A stretch of DNA of 64,000 nt, taken from contig OZ038390.1 in NCBI GenBank assembly GCA_964036045.1, positions 3,854,017-3,918,016 on the forward strand, given 5' to 3'. The notes under the pieces are model-generated. The model ran no database searches, was not told where the DNA came from, and was given only the letters and a program-made list of their open reading frames with translations. Positions 22,078-34,000 of this stretch are shown in pieces (position 1 is the stretch's first letter; the number at the start of each line of letters is the position of its first letter). The position numbers and the translations under genes are program-made. The stretch comes from Eutreptiella sp. 'Long Island Sound 2002' (lineage: Eukaryota; Euglenozoa; Euglenophyceae; Eutreptiales; Eutreptiaceae).

Positions 22078-22285
22078 TCAACTCCAGCAGTGGCCGAATG
22101 GTAAAGCAGCTGATGGGGGTCCCTTTGGTGGGCGGTTCGAGCCCCGGTCGTGTGGGTGTTGCACCGCCGCCGCCGCAACCAGTCAGCCGGCCAGGAGTCG
22201 AACCGCCGACTGAAAACGTTGCGTCGGCTGCGTTACCATTCGACCGGCGGGGGTGCCACAGCGATGAGTCTCCCCACTGCTGGAG
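22078..22285. repeat. Inverted pair of tRNA-like modules
   Basis: The plus strand at 22,085-22,155 reads CTCCAGCAGTGGCCGAATGG, then TAAAGCAGC, then GGCGGTTCGAGCCCCGG: a tRNA-like A box and B box. The minus strand from about 22,285 reads CTCCAGCAGTGGGGAGAC, then GGTCGAATGGTAACGCAGCC and GGCGGTTCGACTCC: the same order. The two face each other. Short acceptor-like pairing (GCCGG with CCGGC) can be drawn for the minus copy, but the anticodon and T arms are poor. Confidence 0.55.
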
Positions 22286-23412
22286 CCTTCTGAGCGAAAA
22301 CTTTTGACCCCCCCCCTCTAAAAAGTGATATCCAGTTTTAGGGGATAGAGGCTTCAGAATCAAAAAATTCATTGGGGGATGGTCTTATTGGGCAAAATAA
22401 TGATTTTACAAGGGGTTGGATATCCAATATCATGCCTTGGGGTATGCTACGCGAATGACCCCCCAAAAAGGGGGGTATACGACGCCTGCACCTGCGCTTG
22501 ATCTAACGCTTGATCTAACAACCTCTCTTCGAGGTGATTTGACCTGACTCGAGGGTGGGGATGAGTCTTCAAACGCGCCCCCTCATATCAACAAGGGCCC
22601 CAACAGCTTTCATTGAAAGATAAGTCAAAAAACCTTTCGGTGATCTGTGCTGCCATTTCAAGCAATCCTGCATGTTCCGAAGCCTCTGGGGATCGCCTGG
22701 AATGGATGGGCTTGGAACTGGATTTCATGGACCTGTACCACAAAATCCCATCTCCCATGTCACCCCTTTATCAAGTACATGCTAGACTTCCTTTTTTTCG
22801 AAACCAACGTCAAGCGCAACAACCTTTCAAGCATTTTGCACTTTCCCAAATACGCCGGACCTACGGCAGACACATGGCATGGTGTCAGTCAATACTCAAT
22901 CGATACAGAAACCTCCATTTGCCCCTGGGCCTTGGGACCCCCCGCTCCTCAACACAATGATGTCCTGAATACACTCCGCTTGTCTGTGCATAGGAGGCAC
23001 GGGGGGGGGCATGCACCTGCACGACCCGAACCTGCTTACCCCCCCCCCCCAGGAACGCCCAGGTCGCTGCCTCTCCAGAAGCCTGACCGGGGACTGTACC
23101 CCCCAACCCACCCACGGAGGCCCGGGAGTGGCCTCGGCCCAGGCACGGCAGGCAACACGGTACCCCCCCCCCTTGTAATAGCTACCCCAAAGTACGGAAT
23201 TAATACGGTCCCTACGCCTACTGTAGCTTCGACAAGGGCGTGGCTTGCGCACGACACATGCAACTACCCACACACATGTGAGTGAATGCATGGTATGCGT
23301 GCACCTTAACCTCCGCCCATGTTCCCAAAGGCATGCAAACACAAGAAAGTGTTTGAAGCATGAATTTTCAGGTTCATACCCAAGTTTCTACAAGCAACGA
23401 GGCATGAGAAGC
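22286..23412. other. No gene; repeats shared with 25.9-26.3 kb
   Basis: 22,870-23,010 (GTCAATACTCAATCGATACA to the CACGGGGG run) is shared with 25,910-26,035. 23,010-23,190 (GCATGCACCTGCACGACCC and on) is shared with 26,185-26,345. AATTAATACGGTCCCTACRCC occurs at 23,199 and again at 23,850. A frame at 22,640-22,900 looks mixed but has no family signature. Confidence 0.5.
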
Positions 23413-23799
23413 CTACAAATGTTCGGATTGGAAACCCTGCTTGCGATCATACACCATGCAGAACAACTGCACATGCTCACCACTTGAAGATGCCTTTGAA
23501 GATGCCTTTGCCCAAGGTTTAGGGGCCGGTTTGGGCTCGGGCAACTTCAAATTCTTGGGAATGAAATTGCCTTGCATGTGGTCTCTTGTGAAGTACAACT
23601 TCCCATCAAAGACATGGGCCATTCCCCACACACCTCGGGCAGCCTTAGCCCAAATAATGCATGGTGAGCTGGTGCAAGGAAAGGGGATATAGTACACAAT
23701 AACCCCCCAAATCAGAGCTATGTGGGTTCGCATGGGCAAACCCTCACAACAAATATGTCCATGACCCTTTGTAGCTAGCAAATTCGTCACCAAACCCAT
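23413..23799 (-). CDS. Possible transposase-like exon fragment
   Basis: An open minus-strand frame of 128 codons with real-protein composition: T-N-L-L-A-T-K-G-H, C-C-E-G-L-P-M, A-R-G-V-W-G-M-A-H-V-F-D-G and a K-P-A-P-K-P linker. It ends in S-S-S-G-E-H-V-Q. The S-G-E-H-V-Q end recurs in scraps at 45.3 and 32.9 kb. The order of features is loosely reminiscent of a piggyBac-type transposase C-terminal half, but I see no catalytic triad. Flanking exons are not found. Confidence 0.3.
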   Translation of the reverse strand: MGLVTNLLATKGHGHICCEGLPMRTHIALIWGVIVYYIPFPCTSSPCIIWAKAARGVWGMAHVFDGKLYFTRDHMQGNFIPKNLKLPEPKPAPKPWAKASSKASSSGEHVQLFCMVYDRKQGFQSEHL

Positions 23800-26700
23800 G
23801 TGTTATGCGGCTGCACTACATTTGTACCGAATTAAAATTAGGTACCAAATTAATACGGTCCCTACACCTACTGTAGCTTGGACAAGGGCGTAGCTATTAC
23901 AAGGGGGGGGGGGGTACCAACCAGCGGAATGGCCTCACCTGTCACAGTTTACGGCAATCACAGCAAGACATGAACTCAGGTGCTCTGAAGTCGTCTGTGC
24001 ATGTCCCATCCCCATCAGGTCTGATCGGCAGAACATTGCGGTGCAGTCTGAGGACTGCGTCACACAGATGTGGGGTGGGTGGGTGGGACTTGGATGGGGG
24101 GCTGCTCAACAGAAAGACAGACCTGCAGACGGCACAGTGTACAACGCTGTTGCGAACGAGTATCGGTTCGCACCGCTCACACACACCCAACGCTCCTCGC
24201 AGTTCCGTGGATCAGTGAGCAGTCCTGCAGCTCCCGCGCAGGGCCCAGGGTGCAACATGGGGGGGGGCGGGGCGCTGGAAGGGGCCCCGCGCTGCATGAC
24301 CACGCAAAATGGTACCTACGCGAGCGCCGGGACGCGCATATCGGAGCACACTGGTGCCTAACACTCTACCCCCCCCGCAAAAAAAAAACACAAGCACTCG
24401 CAACCGCGTCATGAGGGGGTCCTCGAGGTTGGCCTTCGACCTCCTTGAAGAGCAGGTACCCCAGGCTGTGCGCATAAGAGAAATCGGCCTGTGGACACTT
24501 TCCGTGTAGACTCGTTGTTGGCGACTCGGTCACAGACTTGGGTACGGGGATGGGGTATCTTGGAGAACACAGTCCCCCCCCCCCCCCGCATACCCCCTGC
24601 CACAGAATAAGTGCCTTCTTTTTCATCTCTTCCTTGACCGAAAGAAGAGGAATCAGATGGCGTTCCGAGTTCAGAAGTGCATCGATGCCCTGAGGCGTAG
24701 CCTGGGCTGGAAGCAGAAAGAGAACCCGGACAGAACAGCGTAGCCAACGACCATGTGCTGTGCAATACCGCGCGGCGTGAACACAGACTCGACCCTGCGG
24801 GTGGGGGGGAGGCGTTCAGACCGGAGGCAGCGAGGGTAAGCCGCGGGCTGGGGACCTCGGCTCCAAGTACAGAGCGACCCAAGTACTACGACTGTCCCAG
24901 AGACTATGGAACGCCCTCACTAAGTGCGAACATGGCACATAGCGAGGCAATGATGTCTGCGAGTGCAGTGGGCACTGCCCCGCCTGCGGGCCACGCGAAG
25001 CCCGAGGCTAGCGAACCAAGGCTGCCATACCCGAGAGCCTGCAAAGCCTGCATTCTTCCGCTCGCGAGGACCACCTTTCCATGTCACCCGCACAAAGTTG
25101 TTTCCTTCAATCCCAAATGCCGCTCCCGCTCCAGTCCCTTCGAATCCACAACCATTTGTCAAATAATAGGACGGGAGCAACCAAGGGGCAACCTGGCATT
25201 CTTACCACTTCTTTGATTTCACATAGTTTTACCCGGTGATGTGCACAGTACAAACCGCAATTGATCACCAAATTTCGAAACTGTGACGGGGACACCACCC
25301 GGGGTAGGGGGTAATGTGGCAAGCGGTGGAGACGCAAGTAGAGGAACCACCCCTCCCCGCATGCCCTGCCAGCAAAGAGATGCTGCATCCCCCATGACAA
25401 TCACGCACCTCGGCAATGCCAATGGTGCCAATGGTCAAACAAGCGCCCACAGGCACCCCGGCCCACACCGACGGGGGCCAAGCAACACACAGCGACGCAG
25501 CCTTACGGCCATGAATACCAGGGCTAAGCACAATTGGTACGTAGAGCCGACCGCAACACGCACCTGGCCGAGAGGCGATGTGCAGCATCGACTGCGGCAT
25601 GAGACGGCCGATGCACACCCTCCGGAGAGGGCAATATGTACAAGTGTACACCAGTTCTCGGCCACGCTCTGTTGGTGTGCGAGGGCGTGAGGGTGTACAT
25701 CGCGGCTGGCGGTACCAGATCGTAGTCTCACACACGTCGACAAAAAACTGGCGCACTTACCCTTGCATTCCGTTTACTTGCACGTCGAGGAGGCAGCACA
25801 ACGGACAAGGAAACAGCCATTGTGCAGCGACACCCGAAGTGACAAAACAGCGTCGTGGCAACACCCCAACTTATAATATATGCGGTCCCTGTTTCCACGG
25901 CAGATGTATGGCATGGCGTCGGTCAATACTCAATCGATACAACCTCCATTTGCCCCTGGGACTTGGGACACCCCGCTCCACACAGCGATGTCCTGAATAC
26001 ACTCCGCTTGCTTCTGCACACGAGACACGGGGGGGGGGGGGGATGAACCGCCGGAGACTTAGCTAATGTATACCCCCGGGACAAAGGCATACGCTCATCG
26101 CTCCTCACACAAGTACGGGAGACACGGGGGTGGGGGGATTGGCATGTCAAAACGAGACGCATGTCAAGACACGGGGGGGGGGGGGGGCATGCACCTGCAC
26201 GACCCGAACCCGCCCCCCTCATCGCCCCCAAAAGCTAACCAGGTCGCTGCCTCTCCAGAGGCCTGACCAGGAGACTGCCCCCCTCAGGCCCGGGCCTCGG
26301 CCAGGGACTGCAGGCAATACTGTACAAACCAGCGCAATGGCCTCCCCTGTCACAGTCTACACTCAACGTTCCTCGCAGTTCCGTGGGCCAGTGGGCAGTC
26401 CTGCAGCTCCCGCGCAGGGCCCAGCGTGCGGCATGGGGCGGACTGCCGGAAAGGGACCCGGCGCTGCAGTACCGCCCAACGACGGGTTCTCGGTGAACGC
26501 CGGGACGTGCACACCGGATCACTCTCGTGCCGAACACTCTCGGGTGGCGATTGGGTGGCGGGATTGGGCAGTGGCATGGGTGTGCCTATCCGTTGCCGTG
26601 TGGTACAACGGGGCGCTGGGGCCGCCACGGAATGCGCGGGGTCTCGGAACTGCGTTCTTTCGTGCATTGGCCGGGGCAGCGCACGCCCCACACCACACCT

Positions 26701-27683
26701 CATCTGCGGTGGCAGATGGCGACACGGCACGGAGGGGCCCGGGACCAGACCATGCCCTGTGATCCACTTCGGCCCTGGGGATTCGACCAAAAGGACAATA
26801 TATAGTGGACTGCAATGCATTGCAATGATCAGTCTATCTGCTCATCAATCGATGATGGCGCTTGGCATTGTTGCACTTTTGAACAAAAAGAAACGGCCCA
26901 AATTGTGGGCATCGGTACTCCTTTCCGACCACTTTCCGCGACAAATGGAAGCATCAACAAACTGCCACATGACACTGACACAGAGACACTGCAGTAATAA
27001 TGCGAAAGACGATGTATATATAAATAAACATATCCGCCAATCCGCACCCTCCTCCACGCCACAGAGTTGGCGGGCTGCGGGCCTGGCCTGCGGGGGCCCA
27101 TACACACCAATCCTGGGCCATTTTTGGAGCATTCGGGGGGCATCATGCGGACACATCGCGAAGATAGAAGAAGAAACACCTTCCTTGACACAAAGCTGCT
27201 TCGGTAGAGTCACAACCGTTTGCGACGGGGGGGCCATCCTGGCCCCGCTTCCGGGCCGTTGCGGCCGGAGATGGCCACACACGTCCGGGTGGGCTCCGTG
27301 CGGGGGCTTGGCAGGGCCACGCGTGCACCAGTACGCGGGTCTAGGCGCCCGTCTGGGCCAGGCTGAGGGAGGGAGACCACAAAAAGTGCGGGGGGTTGTG
27401 GGTGGAATGGGTGGCCCCCAAAATTGGATTTCGAGCGGTGTAGCCCGAGCTGCAGCCTGATCTTGGCTGATGTTTGCCAAAAATTTTCCGAACAGGACCA
27501 GTTCCGCAGGGGAGATCCCGAACTCGCGGCAGGCGCCCCGGGCCGCCACTGGTGCGCTGTCTGCTGAACCCCGGGATCGGCAAGGGGCTTACCCTGTGGG
27601 GCTGTAAGCCACCGGAGTTGCGGCCAGTGCCAGGCTGGTGTGTCAGCGGAATTCGCAACACGGATTTGGTGAAGCGCTGGGTG
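23800..27683. other. No confident gene; dispersed repeats
   Basis: 24,180-24,330 and 26,360-26,500 are diverged copies (CGCTCCTCGCAGTTCCGTGG). 25,910-26,345 repeats 22,870-23,190. 27,320-27,440 is an inverted relative of 845-960. A minus-strand frame around 27,470-27,549 has an E-F-G-I-S-P-A-E-L stretch, but no family or splice support. G runs lie at 26,029, 26,174 and 23,910. Confidence 0.45.
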
Positions 27684-27773
27684 TTGTTATTGTTGTTGTT
27701 GTTGCTGTAATTGTTGTTGTTGTTGTTGTTGTTGTAGTTGTTGTTGTGGTTGTTGTTGTTGTTGTTGTTGTGG

Positions 27774-27804
<31 letters not shown>

Positions 27805-27806
27805 GG

Positions 27807-27840
<34 letters not shown>

Positions 27841-27851
27841 GGTGGTGGTGG

Positions 27852-27898
<47 letters not shown>

Positions 27899-27954
27899 GG
27901 TGGTGGTGGTGGTGGCGGTGGCGGTGGTGGTGGTGCTGCTGCTGCTGCTGCTGC

Positions 27955-28018
<64 letters not shown>

Positions 28019-28092
28019 GGTGGTGGTGGTGGTGGTGGCGGTGGTGGTGGCGGTGGCGGTGGCGGTGGTGGTGGTGGTGGTGGTGCTGCTGC

Positions 28093-28135
<43 letters not shown>
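27684..28135 (+). repeat. Compound trinucleotide microsatellite GTT/GGT/GCT
   Basis: About 450 bases of triplets arranged in blocks: GTT, then GGT, a GCT block (27,933-27,955), GTT, GGT with GGC, GCT (28,084-28,091), GTT. The same block order occurs twice, suggesting duplication of a whole GTT-GGT-GCT module. It gives long poly-Val, poly-Leu, poly-Gly or poly-Thr frames that are artefacts. Confidence 0.95.
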
Positions 28136-30830
28136 GCCGCCCCGGAGTTACGGGGAGGAGGGGTAGAAATAGATCTAAATGGTGTCAACGAAGCACCCAG
28201 CCATGGCCGGAGGCTGTCCGGCCCCTACACGAAGGAGCAGCTGCTCTCTGCTGCACATCCCTCACACGCAACCAGCCACACGATGCACAACGAGCGGGCG
28301 TTCTGTTGTCCACGGCACTGTCGAACTGCAATACACACCACCAAAACTGCATATGCCAAGACCCACGGCAAAGACGTGACGTATGAGGGCTGGGGCGGAG
28401 AAGGATACCATCCACGCGACCAATGCGCCATCTGCGCCATGACCCTGGGCACATCCAGGCCACGACAAAGCGGTGACTCCCAGCCACGCCCACAGGCTGC
28501 CTCGGAGGTGTGAGGCCGCAGTGACACGGGCCGTCCGGCGGTGGCTCATACACACGAAAGGCACTGAGGACAGCCTTTGACAGCCGTGACCCGCGAGGCT
28601 GCGATGCCCCGCAGGCATTTGGCAGCCGTGCCCATCGGTCGTGCGGCGCTTGGCCGCCGCCTTCAGGGGGGCATCGGGGGTGTGGGGGCTTTACATTCCA
28701 AATGGGCGGGTCTCACCCAACGCCCCCTAAGGACCGGGGGGTGGGGGGGGGGCGCCACGCTGCTGTTTGGGGAGGGGGTGAAGGGGGCAGATGGGGTCGC
28801 AAACTGCCAAAGGGGAGAGCCAACGGGGGCCGCATGGCCCCTGCAAACGACTCCTGCATCGAAGGAAGGGGGCGTGGCACGCAGCACGGCTCCACCTCGG
28901 GCACACGGGGCGTACTCCCGCTGTGGGCGGGCGGACCCTGGACGCGAGGTCTTGCCAGCCGGCGGCCGCTCCACACACAACATGGGGCGCAGCCCCACGC
29001 AACACCCCGTTCTAGCGCGCGGTGCGGTGTGCACACGTGCAGGGGGCAGGGGATTCATGTCCGTGGCACTGAACTGTGTGGGTTGCGTCACAGCGACGCA
29101 ACCAACACAAAGCACCCGCGACGCTTGTGTCACGGGTACTTTGAACGACCACGACCACCGGCTCTCTTCTCACCGCTGGCCCATTGAAGAGGCCTGGTTT
29201 GTTCTCCAGCGTCCAACAGATGTCGGCGGGTGTCGGCGGGTGTCGCTACAACGTTTGGCAGCTGTTGGCATATGTCACAAAAAGTGTCGGGAAGGGGGTA
29301 GGCAGGCGTCGGCAAAAAGTTGGGCGGATGTTGGCGCCGGGCATGGCCCCGGACCTGCGCATTGTCAAATCCACATCAATGTACTGATCGGGAGGACATT
29401 CACAACGGAATGCCGGCGCAGGGGTCAGGGCCTTGATCACTCGAATGGCACCCTCAATGCAGAACCGGCTGCTCTGCGTGCGAGGGTGAACCACTCGTGC
29501 CTTGCAGACCGGGTGTGCGTGTCGCGGGCTGTACAGATGCGACGACAGACTACTGCGCGTGAGATTCCGTGGAATGAGGATCGCTGTGTGCCAAGCGACG
29601 GCGCACAACGCATTGACAAGGGGGTCAGGGGCCCGCAGCAGAGGTGCTGGTGCTGCGACGTGGCCGGTGGTGGTCACTCGCGTGGGGGATGGGCGACGGC
29701 AGCGTCCATTAGGCACCAGCGGAGGGGGGGGGTCATGCGGTGACACACCCGATGGCCGCGGTGCCTGGCCCCAACGGAGGGGGCGCTGGGGTGATCCCAC
29801 ACGAACACAACGCACCGCGGCCGCACTGCGAGCGGTGGACACAGGGCCCTGCACCCGCGTCCCGCGGCTTTGTTCCGTTGCCCGGGCCTGTGTCCGGACC
29901 CGGAAGCGTGTCACAGGACGGGCCTCGGGAGAAGGGCCCCGCGCTCCACATCAGCGGTGGTGCCCTCAGACCGGGGGCTGCGGGACACGTTTGTCCCATC
30001 GTTTTGGGGGATCCGGGCGAGGGTGAGGAGTGAGGGAGGGGCGAGGACAGGCGCACGTGCGGTGAACGGGGTACCGCGAGGTATTCTGAGTCGGGGGGGG
30101 GGGGGGGCACGAATGCATTAGAAGGGGAGGGGCCTCAGAGGCGGCCCCGAAAGCGGCCAGACAGGCGGTTGGGGGAAGTTACCAAAGCGGTTGGGGGACG
30201 GTTACTGTCGGTTACAAATGCCATTGAAGCCGGCCCTTGGCGTCAGGGGGACAGTGGCTGGGCATAGGCTGGGGGCCCTGGAGGGTGGGGGGGGTCCTCC
30301 CCCCCTTCCAATGCATCCCTGGGGCAGGGGGCTAGTGCATGGGAGGGGGCGGGGGGCGGCAACAGAGCCCAATGCCAATGCGCTGCTTCAGAGCACTGGG
30401 TGGTCCGTGAGATCCCGCAGAGCTCCGACCTGGTGACACAGCGCCCGGCCCCCCTCACGCCCGACGGAGGGCCAGCAGTGGCCCTGTGCTCGGACGTGAC
30501 GGGGCCCGGGCCTGCCAAGGCGAAGCATAAACTAACTCCCACGGCCCGCGGCGGTCTGGGCAGTGCACCGGGGCGGCCCTTGCCCCCCCGACGACGGTTG
30601 TGCGGGTGCGGGGGCGTTGGGTGTTGGACATTGGACGCCGGTTTGCGGGGCGGGTGTTGGTTGGGGCACAACGGGGTCGCGGCGTGTCCTTGCGGTCTTC
30701 GGCGGCCGGTCGCGCGCGCGCCGGCGCCGGGGGGGGGGGGGGCAGTGCCGACCCCAAAACACCGGCCCGTCCCCTGGCGCCGCGCGGCCCTTCGCTCCGC
30801 CGCGCGTGCCCTGTCCCGGGGCCGCGACAA
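28136..30830. other. GC-rich region 3' of the PFKFB gene, no gene seen
   Basis: Several long overlapping frames on both strands reflect GC content; none shows a domain. This region lies downstream of the stop codon of the minus-strand kinase/phosphatase gene and may hold its 3' UTR at the right edge. No AATAAA-type signal was seen close to the stop. TGTCGGCGGG repeats sit at 29,221-29,242. Confidence 0.4.
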
Positions 30831-31088
30831 TCAACAGTGAACCCCCGGGACTTGGATGGGGGCGTCCCCGAGGCTCTCGCCGCTCCACGCGTAATACCCC
30901 GGGACGGTGGGCGTGGCCGGGGAGGAGACTTCCGTCAGCACCGGCCCCGCGGCGCCCGCGTGAAGCTTCAGCACCGCGACGTTCCACATGCCCCCCATGA
31001 GGGGGGTCAGCTCGTAGACGGTGTGGGGCTCGATCTTGATCCGCATGGCCTGCTCGATGGGCACTTGCCGGTAGTATGCGTAGATGAC
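30831..31088 (-). CDS. PFKFB: PFKFB exon 8 (C-terminus and stop)
   Basis: Residues 452-536 and TGA at 30,831-30,833. Starts CTGCAG|GTCATC. I-E-P-H-T-V-Y-E-L-T-P-L matches the L-H-T-V-L-K-L-T-P segment. After about residue 494 the tail is specific to this protein and lacks the phosphorylation-site pattern of the animal forms. Confidence 0.88.
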   Translation of the reverse strand, partial: VIYAYYRQVPIEQAMRIKIEPHTVYELTPLMGGMWNVAVLKLHAGAAGPVLTEVSSPATPTVPGYYAWSGESLGDAPIQVPGVHC

Positions 31089-34000
31089 CTGCAGTGGGGG
31101 CGGTGTGGCGGGGGGGGGGGCTGCAGTGGGTCCGGTTGCAATGTCCGCATTAGGCTCCGGCCGCGCCTGCTCCCCACGGCCTTCACCGCCTACTCCCGGG
31201 GGGGGGGCAGAACGCACGGCGCCCGTTACTGCAGTACCTGTACCAGAAACAACCCCAAAACCACTGACCACTCCAAACACCACATGCAAAGGGCCAAGAG
31301 CCGAAATGTACTGAATGTGGTGGAGTGGGTGTGAGTCTTCCGTGGTCGCCAAAAAGTTTGGAATCAACAGCCATTTGCGAGGCATTGATGATGGATGATT
31401 AGTCTTCGAGGGGGGGGAGGGGGGGCTGCAATTGGTCAGGTTGCAATGTCCGCATTAGGCTCCGGCCGCGCCTGCTCCCCACGGCCTTCACCGCCTACTG
31501 TCCACTGTTCGAGCCAATGTCCGCCGATCGTCCGCACAGCCAATGTCTCCAGTGCTCGCTCCCTGCCCTATCCCTGGTCATCTCGCCCTTTACGGTCAGA
31601 TCTGGGCCCTTGGACTCGTGGCGGGGAGGGGGGGGGGGGTTGGCACAAGGCCTTGGTGGTTCGCTCTGATTAGCCTGTGGCGGCGCCTATTGGCCTCTCG
31701 CCCTTGAACCTTCTGCTATGACAAGCAGGCCTCCGCACTACTGCGGGCATCCGCACTGCCGCGGGCATCCCCCTGCCGGGGGGGGGGGGGGATCCAGAGG
31801 GGGGGTCTGCTAATGGTAGACACGGTCGCCGTGTTGCAGACGCAAACAGAATGTAAGGGGAAGCCCAATGAGAAGGGGCGCACGGGGATGGGGGGTGGAC
31901 GAGGTGTTGGGGCGGGGTATGGGGGGGGGGCGGGGGTACAGCGGTGCCGACGATCGGCGAAGGGAAGCGCAGCTGAGGGGGAAAGGGAATGGGGGTGTGC
32001 TCCTACGGTTTGGTGCGGTGATGGTGATGGTCCACAGGGTCCAGCCGGCGGCAGGTGGGGGGGGGGATTTGGCACAAGGCCTTGGTGGTTGGCTCTGTTA
32101 GCCTGTGGCAGCGCCTACTGGCCTCTCGCCTTTGCACCTTCTGCTATGACACGCAGGCATCCGGGGGGTGGGGGTGGGGGGACGAGGTGAGGTGAGGCGC
32201 TCCTGTGTCAGAGGCCCACGAATGCCGGGGGTCGGCTCTGCCATTCATAAAACCAGCAACACGCCGACAACACGGGCTCGTCCCTTCGCCATCAGCCCAG
32301 TCCATTCTGCTGCCATCCGTCAGTCAAGCAGTAGCCTACGCCCTCTGCTTTGTCTTGGCAGCACCCCGGCGGTGCTTGGGGAAAGGGTACACGGTGGTCG
32401 CGCTCCCCTAGGCTCACCCCCCGGGGGGGCTGCATGCAGGCACCGACGGTCCCCAGGAAAAAGGGGCGGTGCTGCGGCATGCGTCAGGCCGCAGGTGGGG
32501 GGTAACCCAATTTTCCAAAGCTGCAAAAGTGGCAAAACCCAGACCCAAACACAAAGGAATGCATGTCCTGACACCCTGCAAAGATGAACACAGCAGTAGT
32601 ACCCCCCCTTTGTCCTACCCCACCCCAGGGAAGACGGTCCCCCGGCCCCCCCTGGGGGATGGTTGCCAAGTGACGGTCCCCCACCCCCCCCTTGGGGAAC
32701 CGTACTACCACTGTACACGCACATTTGCAGTCAAAATTGCAGCATAAAATGAAAGAATTCAGCATAAGATGTGTTCAAAGGGCTGCCAATGTACGGAGAC
32801 CTACTCCTTGACTGGCTCGGTGTAAAATTTCTTGGTCCTGCTCCAAATGACCTTGACCTCTTGCGCATGCTCACCCAGGGGGAAACATGGTTGTGCTGTC
32901 AAGTTCCATGTCAGCGAAAGTGAGCAAAATGTCCTGCCATGAGTACAAGGGATACAAGTGGCAGTGCCCCACAACATAATCACCCACACAACAACACAAT
33001 GAGCCGCAACGAAAAATTTTGGGTTGAGCAAGTGACGGTCCCCCACCCCCCCCTGGGGAAGGACAAGGGGTGGGGAAGGACAAGGGGGGGGGGACTTCAT
33101 GGGTGGTCATGTCACTACTCCTCCTCCTCACATTTCCGGTTTTTGTCCATTTTGTTGACATACATAACTGCCAAAGGGCGCAGCGTCCCATTACTAACAT
33201 TGAGACGATCATGTGTTAGGATGTGTCCCAACAAACTGAAGGCCACATGAAGCAAGGAGCATCAGTGCGCTGCGGCATGCTGCGGGATGCTTCACATGCC
33301 CAACCAATTGGCCCTCCAAAACAGGTGCTGCGGCATGCTTCAACCGTTTGGCTGCATGGGCAGTGGTCCTCTCCGCGCCTGGGCGTGCATGGGCACTGGG
33401 TGTGGCAGTGGTGTGCCTGCCCAATCTGGATAGCGCCTTCCCCAAGTGCAGGAGACCTTCGCTGGTGGAGGTACCGGCACTGTTCTCGGCCGTGCCCATC
33501 CAACGCCGTGGTGTGGAGGACAGGGGTTAGGAGGCAGCAGCAGGGAATGGCAGTGATGCAACAAGGTCAAGCTTCATCGCCGGGCGCAGGGGGCACTTGG
33601 GGGCAGGATGTTGCACGAAGGCCGGTGGCTGGTGGCCGTCAGAGCGGGCCTGGGGTCATCATGTTCAGAAGGTGTTGTTGACCCCAGGTAAGGAACAGCT
33701 CATGCGATTGGAGGGCGCGCGAAGGGCGACCAATGGCAGTTGGAGGGTAACCGACGGCGGTTGGAAGGTCGACCGTTTTTTTTGAAAAAAAAATAACTTG
33801 TCCATTAAAGAACGCCGTGGTCGGGTTGGCTATCACAAGCAACACCGGAGTCACACGGGAGTGCACCCGCAGGCTGCCCCCCAACCTCCAGATGTGACCC
33901 GGGGCCTGCGGGCCCATTGCGGGCGGTCGCCACGGGACGGGGCAGTGCTCGGCACATTCCAAGGGCCTCCAGGACAGAACAGGCCGGAACAGACCTGCAG

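Noticed and set aside
27638-28513. A 291-codon plus-strand frame of poly-Val and poly-Gly
   Set aside because: It is a direct read-through of the trinucleotide microsatellite; all frames are open there for the same reason.
28577-29743. A 388-codon plus-strand frame in GC-rich DNA
   Set aside because: Composition is Gly/Arg/Ala/Pro-rich, long frames exist on both strands at the same place, and no motif or splice context supports it.
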